Below are positions 8,423 through 15,787 of a DNA stretch of 21,411 bases, one piece after another. The notes beneath the pieces are model-generated. The model was not told the origin of the DNA. It made no database searches and was given only the letters and a program-made list of their open reading frames with translations. Within the stretch, counting starts at the first letter, position 1, and the number at the start of each line of letters is the position of its first letter. The DNA is from DASYSL01 sp036003365 (GTDB lineage: Bacteria > Eisenbacteria > RBG-16-71-46 > DASYSL01): the NCBI GenBank assembly GCA_036003365.1, contig DASYSL010000161.1, positions 1-21,411 of the forward strand, in the 5' to 3' direction. Both the position numbers and the translations under genes were made by a program.

Positions 8423-11400
8423 ATGCTTCGCTTCGTGCTTGCAGTCTTGGTCTGCTTTCTCGCATCCGTCCCCCTCGGGCAAGCCGCGGTTCGCCAGATC
8501 GATGTCGAGCCGCGCACCTCGGAGCTTCGGCCCTTCAGCGTGCGGGCCTCGAGCGTCAATACCGTTCCTTCGTGGACGACCCTGGGCGACCAGGCGAGCG
8601 GCCTGTACGGAAGCTCGGTTCAGCCGGCGGGCGACGTGAACGGCGACGGCTACAGCGATCTCCTCGTGGGAGCGCCGCTCTACGATCACGGCGAGACGGA
8701 CGAGGGCCGCGCCTATCTCTATCTCGGCGGAGCTGGAGGCTATTCGAGCACGCCCGCGTGGGTGGCTGAAGACAATCTCTCCGGTTCCCAGTTCGGCGCC
8801 CAAGTCGAGCCTGCCGGTGACGTGAATGGAGACGGGTACGCCGACGTCATCGTCTCCGCCTACACGTTCGCCAATACCACGGGACGCGTGTACGGCTATT
8901 ACGGGTCGGCGAGCGGCCTGCACACCGCGCCCGACTGGATCGTCACCGGACCGCAATACGGGGGCCAATTCGGGATCGCTCTCGCCACCGCCGGGGACGT
9001 GAACGGCGACGGCTACGACGACGTCGTGGTGGGCGAGCCCTACCACTCGCAGTCGGGACTGACGTGGACCGGCATGGTGCACGTCTACTTTGGCTCCGCG
9101 ACCGGGTTGAGCACGGCGGAAGCCGAATCCCTGTCGACCGGCCAGGCGGCGACCGTGCTCGGGATCTCGGTCGCCACGGCCGGCGACGTCAATGGCGACG
9201 GCTACGCCGATGTGATCGCGGGTGCGACGACATTGGGTCGAGCCTACGTCTATTACGGATCTCCCGGGGGACTTCAGTCGCCCACCATTCTCAGCGGACC
9301 GCGCGACTTCGGGGCTGCGGTCGCCGGCGCGGGCGACGTCGACGGCGATGGCTACTCCGACGTGATCGTGGGGGCGCCGGCGACGAACTATGCGAGCGCG
9401 CCCGGACTGGCCAGCGTGTTCCGCGGATCGGCCGGCGGGATCCAGGCCAGCCCCTCGCGACAAATCACGCGCAATCGTAACGGCGACCAACTCGGCATCT
9501 CGGTGGCGACGGCGGGAGATCTCAACGGCGATGGTCTTGCCGATATCGCGATCGGCGCGCCGGCCGTGAACAATGCGACGGGGGAGGTCGATGTCTATCT
9601 TTCCCCAGGCATCGCCCCATTCGCCTTGCCGGACAGCGTGACCATTGCCGGCGATCAGAGCGGGTGTCATTTCGGCTGCTGTGTGGCCACGGCGGGAGAT
9701 GCCGATGGCGACGGATTCTCGGATCTGGTCGCCGGCGCGAATTCTTTCAACGCCGGGGGCGGAGGCGAGGGCCGCGTGACTCTCTACCGCGGCGCGCTTT
9801 CCTTACCCAATCCCAATCACATCTATGGCGTTGGCACCGGCTGGGGCAGCAGCGAGCCGTACCGTCTTTCGACAGGCGATGTGAACGGGGACGGCTTCAC
9901 CGACATGCTCCAGGGAGATCCACTCGTCAACGGCTCCGCGGGCCAAGTGAATCTCTTCTTGGGCGGGCGCGACGGATACGTCACCTCCGCCGCCGTCTGG
10001 AATGGCGGGCAGCCTGGAGCTCGCTCGGCCGAGGTCGCGGTGGTGGGAGACGTGAACGGAGATGGATACGAGGACGCCCTCATCGGATCGCCCACGTACG
10101 CGAGCGGCGGGCGGGTGAGAGGCCGAGCTGATCTCTACTACGGCGGCCCGAGCGGAGCGGGCCTGGCGGCGGCGTGGTCCGCAGTCGGATCCGATGCCGA
10201 TTCGGCCTTCGCATCGGCCGTGGCCGGAGTGGGAGACCTCAATGGCGACGGTTATGCCGACATCGCCGTCGGAGACTCCCTGTTTCGGAGCGCGGGACGG
10301 CTGACGGGCGCGGTCGACATCTATTACGGCTCGGCGGCGGGCCCAAGCGCGACGCCCTCGTGGTCGGCGGTCGGGATGCGAGCCGGCGAGTCGTTCGGCG
10401 CTGCGGTGGCGGGAGCTGGCGACGTGAATCGCGACGGCTTCGCCGACGTCGTCATCGGCGCGCCGTCCTACGGCGATCTTGCCGGACAGGGCCGGGTGTA
10501 TCTCTTCATGGGCTCCGCTTCCGGCCTTGCTTCATCGCCGGCTCTCGTCGATAGCTTGAACGTGACCCAAGGGTACTTCGGACAGTCGGTGGCCACCGCC
10601 GGCGACGTCAACGGCGACGGCTACAGTGACGTCCTGGCCACTGGCGCCTACGCCGGAAGGTTCTTGGACCCGACTCCTGGTGCAGTGCAGTTCTACGTGG
10701 GCGGCCCCTCTCCGCCTTACCTCACTCCCAACACGCTGTACTACGGCGTCGCGGAGCTCGATGGGCGGCCCGGTCCCCTCGCGGTCGCCGGCGGGGATTT
10801 GGATGGCGATGGCCTCGGCGATGTGGTTGTCGGCGCGCCCGGCGCCAATGACTCTTTCGGTCATCTGACCATCTGGGGTTGGAGCGGCTTCTATGCCATC
10901 CGAAGGCTCTCGCAAAGCATTGCGGGCGATTTCCGAAACCAGCTAGGTCGCACCGTCGCGCAATGCGGGGACGTGAACGGCGATGGTTTTCGCGACCTTC
11001 TCTTCACCCAGTTTCCGCTCGGGGGGACCATGTCGTGGGCGTTCGAGGCTGAAGGAGGCGCGCTGTCCGGAATGGATCGCGAGGCCCGTCAAGCCCGGGC
11101 CGACGGAAGCGCGCCGATCGCGCTCATGGGTGCCACACCCGATCTCGCGAGCTTCGGTCTGCGTGTGCGCGGCCGCAGCGCGGGTGGACGCGCGCGCGTC
11201 CGCATGGAATGGCAGGATGCCGCACTGGGTGACGCGTGGTCCGCCCCGGCGCAAGGATCGTATGCGCTCACCGGGAGCCCGAATGCGGTCGGCAGCTATG
11301 CCGACTTGGACAAGATCCTGAGCGATGCCACTCAGCCACGTCCGTATCTGTGGCGTCTGCGTGTGGCCAGCCACTCGCCTTACTTTCCGCACACGCCCTG

Positions 11401-11767
11401 GCTTTCGCCGCCCGGCAATGCGCCGCAGGAAGCCGACCTGCGCCCACGTTCGGCCGTCACGGCGGTGGCGGCGGGAGGGACCTCGACAAGCGGAGGCCTT
11501 TCCCTTGCGCCGAGCACGAACCCGGCGCGCGGCGGATTCCAGTTCCGTTTCACCTTGGATCGAGCGGCCCGCGTGCGCCTCGCGATCTACGATGCCTCGG
11601 GCAGGCCGGTGGCGACCCTGGCCGAAGGCACACAGGAATCAGGCCAGCATGCGGTCGCCTGGAACGGGGAGGAGTCTTCCGGCCAGAGGGCTCGAGCCGG
11701 AGTCTATTTCGCCCGTCTCGAAGCCGCAGGCCGGAGCGTGGTGGCGAAAATCGTGCTGCTGGATTGA
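8423..11767 (+). CDS. Exported FG-GAP/VCBS (integrin-alpha-like) repeat protein with FlgD-like C-terminal sorting domain
   Basis: 1114 residues with a signal peptide (about 1-23, ending GQAA). Fourteen FG-GAP units lie between about residues 65 and 865. Each has a calcium-loop core of the form G-D-x-N/D-G-D-G-x-x-D followed by a hydrophobic strand and often a GAP or GS-like turn. The first D-V-N-G-D-G begins at residue 71 and the last at residue 850. Integrin-type propellers use seven such blades, so two propellers in tandem are likely. An undefined beta region follows (about 870-1030), then a roughly 80-residue C-terminal domain with RVRLAIYDASGRPVATL and GVYFARLEAAGR, the FlgD-Ig/T9SS type A-like sorting-domain pattern. 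The ATG is backed by AGGGAG at 8409-8414. It is probably a secreted or surface-attached calcium-binding adhesin-like protein. No secretion apparatus is encoded in the window, and the ligand is unknown. Confidence 0.92.
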   Translation: MLRFVLAVLVCFLASVPLGQAAVRQIDVEPRTSELRPFSVRASSVNTVPSWTTLGDQASGLYGSSVQPAGDVNGDGYSDLLVGAPLYDHGETDEGRAYLYLGGAGGYSSTPAWVAEDNLSGSQFGAQVEPAGDVNGDGYADVIVSAYTFANTTGRVYGYYGSASGLHTAPDWIVTGPQYGGQFGIALATAGDVNGDGYDDVVVGEPYHSQSGLTWTGMVHVYFGSATGLSTAEAESLSTGQAATVLGISVATAGDVNGDGYADVIAGATTLGRAYVYYGSPGGLQSPTILSGPRDFGAAVAGAGDVDGDGYSDVIVGAPATNYASAPGLASVFRGSAGGIQASPSRQITRNRNGDQLGISVATAGDLNGDGLADIAIGAPAVNNATGEVDVYLSPGIAPFALPDSVTIAGDQSGCHFGCCVATAGDADGDGFSDLVAGANSFNAGGGGEGRVTLYRGALSLPNPNHIYGVGTGWGSSEPYRLSTGDVNGDGFTDMLQGDPLVNGSAGQVNLFLGGRDGYVTSAAVWNGGQPGARSAEVAVVGDVNGDGYEDALIGSPTYASGGRVRGRADLYYGGPSGAGLAAAWSAVGSDADSAFASAVAGVGDLNGDGYADIAVGDSLFRSAGRLTGAVDIYYGSAAGPSATPSWSAVGMRAGESFGAAVAGAGDVNRDGFADVVIGAPSYGDLAGQGRVYLFMGSASGLASSPALVDSLNVTQGYFGQSVATAGDVNGDGYSDVLATGAYAGRFLDPTPGAVQFYVGGPSPPYLTPNTLYYGVAELDGRPGPLAVAGGDLDGDGLGDVVVGAPGANDSFGHLTIWGWSGFYAIRRLSQSIAGDFRNQLGRTVAQCGDVNGDGFRDLLFTQFPLGGTMSWAFEAEGGALSGMDREARQARADGSAPIALMGATPDLASFGLRVRGRSAGGRARVRMEWQDAALGDAWSAPAQGSYALTGSPNAVGSYADLDKILSDATQPRPYLWRLRVASHSPYFPHTPWLSPPGNAPQEADLRPRSAVTAVAAGGTSTSGGLSLAPSTNPARGGFQFRFTLDRAARVRLAIYDASGRPVATLAEGTQESGQHAVAWNGEESSGQRARAGVYFARLEAAGRSVVAKIVLLD

Positions 11768-12081
11768 ATGGAGGGCGCGGAAACGCCGAAGCCGCGGGGT
11801 TGATTTGGATCGTTAAGCGATATTTCTCGAAGGAAAGAACTTTTCTAGCTTGGACGGCGCCGAGCCCGCAGAGGTCTCAAGTGATTTGAGCCTGTGAAGA
11901 GATTTTCTGCGGGCTCCTACGTGGCGGAACAACTCTGCGACGCATGCCTTCACGAATTCTTGACGGCCGCACCGTCTCATGAGTGACACCTCGTATTTAA
12001 GATTGTTTGCAGTCCCTGGGGATCTCGATCACCGACGCCCCGTCGGTGGCGCCGCCGAATCCCCATCCGGAGGTCGTCACC
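11768..12081. other. 314-bp AT-richer intergenic region with nested palindrome
   Basis: This gap between two secreted-protein genes is visibly richer in A/T than its surroundings, notably 11800-11850. It contains a GU-tolerant short dyad (AGGAAAG 11831-11837 with CTTTTCT 11840-11846) and the long palindrome listed separately at 11862-11916. A TTGACG at 11960-11965 resembles a -35 box, but no -10 box stands at the right distance (the nearest AT-rich hexamer, TATTTA, is at 11994-11999), so I make no promoter call. The arylsulfotransferase frame stays open back to a TTG at 12007, but no coding support is seen upstream of 12082. Confidence 0.5.
11862..11916 (+). terminator. Nested long-range stem-loop (terminator, attenuator or small structured RNA)
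   Basis: GAGCCCGCAGA (11862-11872) is perfectly complementary to TCTGCGGGCTC (11906-11916), an 11-bp stem. The 33-base interior holds a second hairpin, CTCAA (11876-11880) with TTGAG (11886-11890). It lies 94 bp after the FG-GAP gene stop and 165 bp before the next start. A TTTT run precedes the right arm rather than following it, so it is not a textbook intrinsic terminator. Confidence 0.45.
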
Positions 12082-13896
12082 GTGAATGCCGAGGCTGCTC
12101 TGCGCGCCTGCGCGCGTACGTGGGCGTTTGTCGTCTTTTCCGCCTGCATTCTCGCCTGTTCCGCGGTTTCCGCGCGCGCCGACGCGCCGCGCGTGATCTA
12201 TCGGTCGCCGTCTCCGGGGGCGCGCTATGTGCGTCCCGAGAGCAATCTCATCTTGCGCTTCGACGGCCCGATCGAGCCCGCGAGTTTGCCCGCGTTCACG
12301 GTGGAGGGGTCGGTGAGCGGCGCCCACGCCGGGCGCACCACGCTCTCTGCCGACCGACAGACGGTCGTCTTCCAGCCCGACACGCCATTCGCGTGGGGCG
12401 AGAGCGTGCAAGTCGGAGGAACCGCCGGCGACCTCTCGTTTTCCATCGCCGGCGCGCCGGTCGTGGGTGCGCTCCGTACGGCTCGCGCCGACGACGATCC
12501 GCTTTCCAGCTCGAGCCAGCAAATCCCCGGCTCTTCGCTTCTCGACCCGGAGATGGATCCCAACTCGGCTTCGGCTCTGCCCGCTTCGTTTCCGTCCATT
12601 CAATCGACGATCTACGGGACGCCCGCTCCGGGCATGCTGTTCATGGCCAGCTTCGCCGGCAACCCGAGCATCACGCCCTATCTCATGATCACGGACAACT
12701 CGGGCACGCCGATGTTCTATCGCGCGCTCAATGGATGGGGTCTCGACTTCAAGATGCAGCCCAACGGCCTTCTCACGTATTACGACGCGAGCCGCCTCAA
12801 ATTTTTCGAGATGGACAGCAGCTTCACCGAGGTCGACAGCTTCGCCTGCGGCAACGGCTATACGGCCGACGAGCACGAGCTGCGCCTCCTGCCCAACGGC
12901 CATGCGCTGCTCATGGCCTACGACGGCGAAAACGTCGACATGAGCGAGATCGTCGATGGCGGTGACTCGCAGGCCGACGTGGTGGGCTGCGTCATTCAGG
13001 AGCTCGACGAAAACAAGAACGTCGTCTTCCAGTGGCGGAGCTGGGATCACTTCCAGATCACCGACGCGACCAATGAGAACCTGCAGGGCGATTACATCGA
13101 CTACGTCCACGGCAACGCCATCGAAGTGGACGAGGACGGCAATCTCCTTCTGTCCTCGCGTCACATGGACGAGATCACCAAGATCGACCGGCAGACCGGC
13201 GACATCATCTGGCGCTGGGGCGGCAAGAACAACCAGTTCAACTTCCTCGGCGACACGCTCCAGTTCTCGCATCAGCATGCGATCCGTAATCTCGGCAACG
13301 GTCACTACGTGCTCTTCGACAACGGCAACTTCCACAACCCGCCGTACTCACGGGCCGTCGAATACGTCCTGAACCAGCAGTCACTGACGGCACGCCAGGT
13401 CTGGGAATACCGCAACACGCCCGACACGTTCGGGGCCGCGATGGGCTATGTGCAGCGGCTCGACAATGGCAACACGCTGATCACGTGGGGCACCGGGAAG
13501 CCCAATGTCATCGAGGTCGATCCCAACGGTCAGAAGGTGATGGAGCTGAGCCTGCCGGCGAACGTCTTCACCTATCGCGCTTACCGTCAGGAGTGGCTGC
13601 CGGCGACCACGTCCGCGTCCACGAGCGGCCATCGCTTCATGCTGTCGGCGAATCTGCCGAATCCCTTCCGCGGCCGCACGGACATGACGCTGCGCACGAG
13701 CCGTCCCTCACCGGTCTCGGTGCGCGTCTTCGACACGCGCGGACGGGAGCTGAAGGACGTCGTCCCCCAGATCTCGCAGTCCTCGGGGACGTATCACGTG
13801 CAATTGGATCTCACCGGGCACGCCGGCGGCGTGTATCTCTGTCAGGTGACGACGGTCGACGGGACGGAGAGCCGGAGAATCGTCCACCTGCGCTGA
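12082..13896 (+). CDS. Exported arylsulfotransferase (ASST)-like propeller protein with FlgD-like C-terminal sorting domain
   Basis: 604 residues from GTG 12082, chosen because GGAGG stands at 12069-12073 and a signal peptide follows at once (about 1-33, ending ARA before DAP). The longer frame from TTG 12007 adds a Pro-rich stretch in front of the signal peptide and is unlikely. Residues of about 34-130 form an Ig-like (SbsA/Big_5-type) domain. The ASST-like propeller covers about 180-515, with DEHELRLLPNGH (H265), DYVHGNAIEVDEDGNLL (H343), SSRHMDEITKIDRQTGDIIW (H361) and SHQHAIRNLGNGH (H397, H399). These histidine-bearing strands are the hallmark of the family, which moves sulfuryl groups between phenols; catalytic competence here is not shown. 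The C-terminal 80 residues (LPNPFRG, VRVFDTRGREL, GVYLCQV) are a FlgD/T9SS type A-like sorting domain. The Nudix gene starts 11 bp downstream and is probably co-transcribed. Confidence 0.87.
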   Translation: MNAEAALRACARTWAFVVFSACILACSAVSARADAPRVIYRSPSPGARYVRPESNLILRFDGPIEPASLPAFTVEGSVSGAHAGRTTLSADRQTVVFQPDTPFAWGESVQVGGTAGDLSFSIAGAPVVGALRTARADDDPLSSSSQQIPGSSLLDPEMDPNSASALPASFPSIQSTIYGTPAPGMLFMASFAGNPSITPYLMITDNSGTPMFYRALNGWGLDFKMQPNGLLTYYDASRLKFFEMDSSFTEVDSFACGNGYTADEHELRLLPNGHALLMAYDGENVDMSEIVDGGDSQADVVGCVIQELDENKNVVFQWRSWDHFQITDATNENLQGDYIDYVHGNAIEVDEDGNLLLSSRHMDEITKIDRQTGDIIWRWGGKNNQFNFLGDTLQFSHQHAIRNLGNGHYVLFDNGNFHNPPYSRAVEYVLNQQSLTARQVWEYRNTPDTFGAAMGYVQRLDNGNTLITWGTGKPNVIEVDPNGQKVMELSLPANVFTYRAYRQEWLPATTSASTSGHRFMLSANLPNPFRGRTDMTLRTSRPSPVSVRVFDTRGRELKDVVPQISQSSGTYHVQLDLTGHAGGVYLCQVTTVDGTESRRIVHLR

Positions 13897-13907
13897 CGCG
13901 GTGACGC

Positions 13908-14369
13908 ATGCCGAAGCAGAGCGCGGGCATCCTGCTCTACCGGCGGAGTCCTCACGGTCTCGAGGTGCTGCTCGTGCATCCGGGCGGGCCGTTCTGGGCG
14001 AAAAAGGACGACGGCGCCTGGTCGGTTCCCAAGGGGGAGTTCGACGACCCCGAGAATCCACTGGACGCCGCACTTCGCGAATTCAAGGAAGAGCTGGGCG
14101 CCGCTCCGCCGGCCAACGAACCGCGCAGCCTGGGCTCGGCCCGGCAGCCGAGCGGAAAAGTGGTGCACGCCTGGGGGCTGGAAGGGGACTTCGATCCCGC
14201 GACCCTGCGCAGTAACACCTTCTCCATGGAATGGCCGCCCGGTTCGGGAAAGCGCCACGACTTCCCCGAAGTCGATCGAGCCGCGTGGTTCTCACTCGAA
14301 GTGGCGAAACGGAAGATCCTGAGCGGTCAGGCATCCTTTCTCACCACGCTCGCCCGACTCCTGAGCTGA
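13908..14369 (+). CDS. Nudix hydrolase
   Basis: 153 residues, a normal length for a single-domain Nudix protein. The Nudix box is intact: G43, E49, R57-E58, E61-E62, L63 and G64 fit G-x5-E-x7-R-E-U-x-E-E-x-G-U. It therefore has the Mg-binding glutamates needed to hydrolyse a nucleoside diphosphate linked to another moiety. The N-terminal SAGILLYRR and the WSVPKGEFD strand resemble the COG4119-like family of predicted NTP pyrophosphohydrolases/diadenosine polyphosphate hydrolases. The exact substrate cannot be read from the sequence. It is cytosolic, without a signal peptide. It starts with ATG 11 bp after the arylsulfotransferase stop, so it is probably the last gene of that transcription unit, ending at the hairpin just downstream. 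Confidence 0.9.
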   Translation: MPKQSAGILLYRRSPHGLEVLLVHPGGPFWAKKDDGAWSVPKGEFDDPENPLDAALREFKEELGAAPPANEPRSLGSARQPSGKVVHAWGLEGDFDPATLRSNTFSMEWPPGSGKRHDFPEVDRAAWFSLEVAKRKILSGQASFLTTLARLLS

Positions 14370-14376
14370 CACACGA

Positions 14377-14408
14377 ACGCCCGCCGTCGCATGAGCGACG
14401 ACGGGCGT
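14377..14408. terminator. Bidirectional hairpin between convergent Nudix and LPxTA-protein genes
   Basis: ACGCCCGCCGTCGC (14377-14390) and GCGACGACGGGCGT (14395-14408) form a 14-bp stem with a single C-A mismatch and an ATGA loop. It lies 7 bp beyond the Nudix stop and 24 bp beyond the stop of the convergent minus-strand gene, the expected position for a shared terminator. No clear U-tract exists on either side. Confidence 0.65.
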
Positions 14409-14432
14409 GGTGTCTCAGTCCCGACGAATCGA

Positions 14433-14936
14433 CTACTTGCCCTTCTTCAGGAGAAGCGCGCTGCCGGCGAGGCTGAGAAGCCCGGTCAAGCCCATCAACG
14501 GGAGCGGGCTGGCCGTACGCGGCAGGCTCTCATGCGTGTTGGTGTTTTCCGTCGTCTGCGTCTGCGTCGGAGCCGGAGGAGGAGTGTACGTCTGAGTTGG
14601 CGTGGGAGGCGGCGCCTGCGTTGTCGGCGCCGGCTCGGTGAACGTCTCAACGCGCGTCGCGTCCAGCTCATGCTTCGTATCGCTGTCCGCGTCGTACCAC
14701 ACCGTGATCTTCTGGCCGACGGCAAGCGCGGTCGCTGGCTTCACGGTCTTGTGGCTCGTGTCGAAGCGCAGCTCGCCTTGGTCCGTTTGAAGGACGAAGT
14801 CGTCGCTGCTCACTTTGGTGATCGTGCCCGTGACCGAGGTCTGGGGCTTGTCTTCTGCCTGCGCTCCAATTGGGAGCAACGCTCCGACGACAAGCGCCAG
14901 AGCCACGAGTTCCGAGATCAGGACGAGCTTCTTCAT
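14433..14936 (-). CDS. Small exported protein with Pro/Thr/Gln-rich stalk and LPxTA-type C-terminal anchor
   Basis: 167 residues. The frame extends further upstream, but ATG 14936 is chosen because GAGGGGGA precedes it on the minus strand and a signal peptide (MKKLVLIS..., cleavage likely after AQA27) follows. Residues 33-98 form a small beta-rich domain: SVTGTITKVSSDDFVLQTDQ, then VGQKITVWYD, resembling OB-like/DUF5666-type modules. Residues of about 100-137 are a low-complexity linker rich in Pro, Thr and Gln. The C-terminus has LPRTA (138-142), a hydrophobic segment (about 145-163) and a basic KKGK end, the three-part layout of an LPxTG-type sorting signal with A in place of G. It is probably tethered to the envelope by its tail. 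No sortase or exosortase is encoded in the window. It is divergent from the ECF sigma gene at 15220. Confidence 0.8.
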   Translation of the reverse strand: MKKLVLISELVALALVVGALLPIGAQAEDKPQTSVTGTITKVSSDDFVLQTDQGELRFDTSHKTVKPATALAVGQKITVWYDADSDTKHELDATRVETFTEPAPTTQAPPPTPTQTYTPPPAPTQTQTTENTNTHESLPRTASPLPLMGLTGLLSLAGSALLLKKGK

Positions 14937-15219
14937 TTTGTTTTCCCCCTCGAGCGAGTTCGGTCGTTCTGGTGAAACATCGTTGCGGAATGAGCCCAAA
15001 GGTTCTTGTGCATAGCGGGTGCCATCGGCGTTCGGCTCGCGAAGGCGCCTCAAAGGAGCCGTTCTCTGCATTCCTTCGTACAACGGGCTCGGCAGAAATT
15101 TCCGCGCGCTCGGCGCGTATCAGGGATTCAACGGAGGAAAGCGATCCGGCGCGCGCCGTGCCCGTGGAGCGCGGGACGGCTTCTGCTGTACCATCAATGC
15201 CTTACTTGCGGAGGCTCGG
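14937..15219. other. Divergent intergenic region between the LPxTA protein and ECF sigma genes
   Basis: 283 bp that must hold the promoters of both divergent genes. I see no convincing -35/-10 pair on either strand. Open frames crossing it in several directions lack starts with ribosome-binding sites and coding features. A strong GGAGG at 15210-15214 belongs to the sigma gene. Confidence 0.45.
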
Positions 15220-15780
15220 GTGGAAGCGGACGCCTTTTCACAGACGATGGATGGGGTGGGCCGGGGCGATCACCAGGCCCTGGACCAGCTCCTGCCTGTG
15301 CTCTACCAGGAGCTGCGGGGCTTGGCCGCGCGCTACCTCGGAGGCGAGCGGCGCGGGCACACGCTCCAGCCCACGGCGCTCACGCACGAGGCCTATCTGC
15401 GTCTGGCGGGACAGAAGGACGCGGCATGGGAGGGGCGGAGCCACTTCCTCGCGGTCGCAGCACGCGCCATGCGCAGCGTGCTCGTGGATCACGCGCGTCG
15501 TAAGAAAGCGCAGAAGCGAGGCGGTGGGCAAGCCGTCGTGTCTCTCGACACCACGTCGATCATGGCCGGGGGCCGGCCGGTGGAATTCGACGATCTCGAT
15601 CGCGCGCTCGTCGACCTCGCGAAGCTGAGCGCGCGTCAGGCTCAGATCGTGGAGCTGCGGTACTTCGCCGGACTCACCATCGAGGAGACGGCGGCCGCAC
15701 TCGGCATCTCGCCCGTCACCGTGAAGCGGGATTGGGCGCTGGCCCGCGCCTGGCTCTACCGCGAGCTCACCGGGTCCTAG
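15220..15780 (+). CDS. ECF sigma factor of the QPTAL (Sig-70_X6/ECF43-like) type
   Basis: 186 residues from GTG 15220, supported by GGAGG at 15210-15214 with 5-base spacing; the frame is open further upstream, and ATG 15247 is a possible shorter start. The N-terminus (GRGDHQALDQLLPVLYQELRGLAARYL) and the region-2 segment HTLQPTALTHEAYLRL (47-62) are diagnostic of the sigma subfamily known from Planctomycetes and Acidobacteria. The usual acidic DAED of region 2.2 is replaced here by Q50-P-T52-A, with T48, T52 and T55 nearby. Region 4 (about 128-183) includes LSARQAQIVELRYFAGLTIEETAAALGISPVTVKRDW, a good helix-turn-helix for -35 recognition. There is no anti-sigma gene. Instead a Ser/Thr kinase gene converges on it, 7 bp away. 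Kinase-controlled activation by phosphorylation is known for this kind of sigma factor and is a plausible mode here. Confidence 0.9.
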   Translation: MEADAFSQTMDGVGRGDHQALDQLLPVLYQELRGLAARYLGGERRGHTLQPTALTHEAYLRLAGQKDAAWEGRSHFLAVAARAMRSVLVDHARRKKAQKRGGGQAVVSLDTTSIMAGGRPVEFDDLDRALVDLAKLSARQAQIVELRYFAGLTIEETAAALGISPVTVKRDWALARAWLYRELTGS

Positions 15781-15787
15781 GGCGCGC

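Noticed and set aside
4991..9670. Long minus-strand frames (4991-7207 and 7616-9670) opposite the kinase-STAND and FG-GAP genes
   Set aside because: They mirror the codon pattern of the plus-strand genes, with repeated VAVDV/IAVAV strings that are antisense of the calcium-loop repeats. They have no independent start signals or domains.
8633..10990. Recurrent GACGTGAACGGCGACGG-like DNA repeats as a possible repeat array or CRISPR
   Set aside because: They are in frame, irregularly spaced and encode the calcium loops of FG-GAP units, so they are protein repeats and not a DNA repeat array.
11960..12000. TTGACG with downstream TATTTA as a sigma-70 promoter for the arylsulfotransferase-like gene
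   Set aside because: The gap between the hexamers is 28 bp, far from 16-18, and the -10 match is poor.
11977..13335. A 452-residue minus-strand frame opposite the arylsulfotransferase-like gene
   Set aside because: Its low-complexity Val/Asp/Arg/His composition mirrors the plus-strand codons. The plus-strand product has a signal peptide and family motifs.
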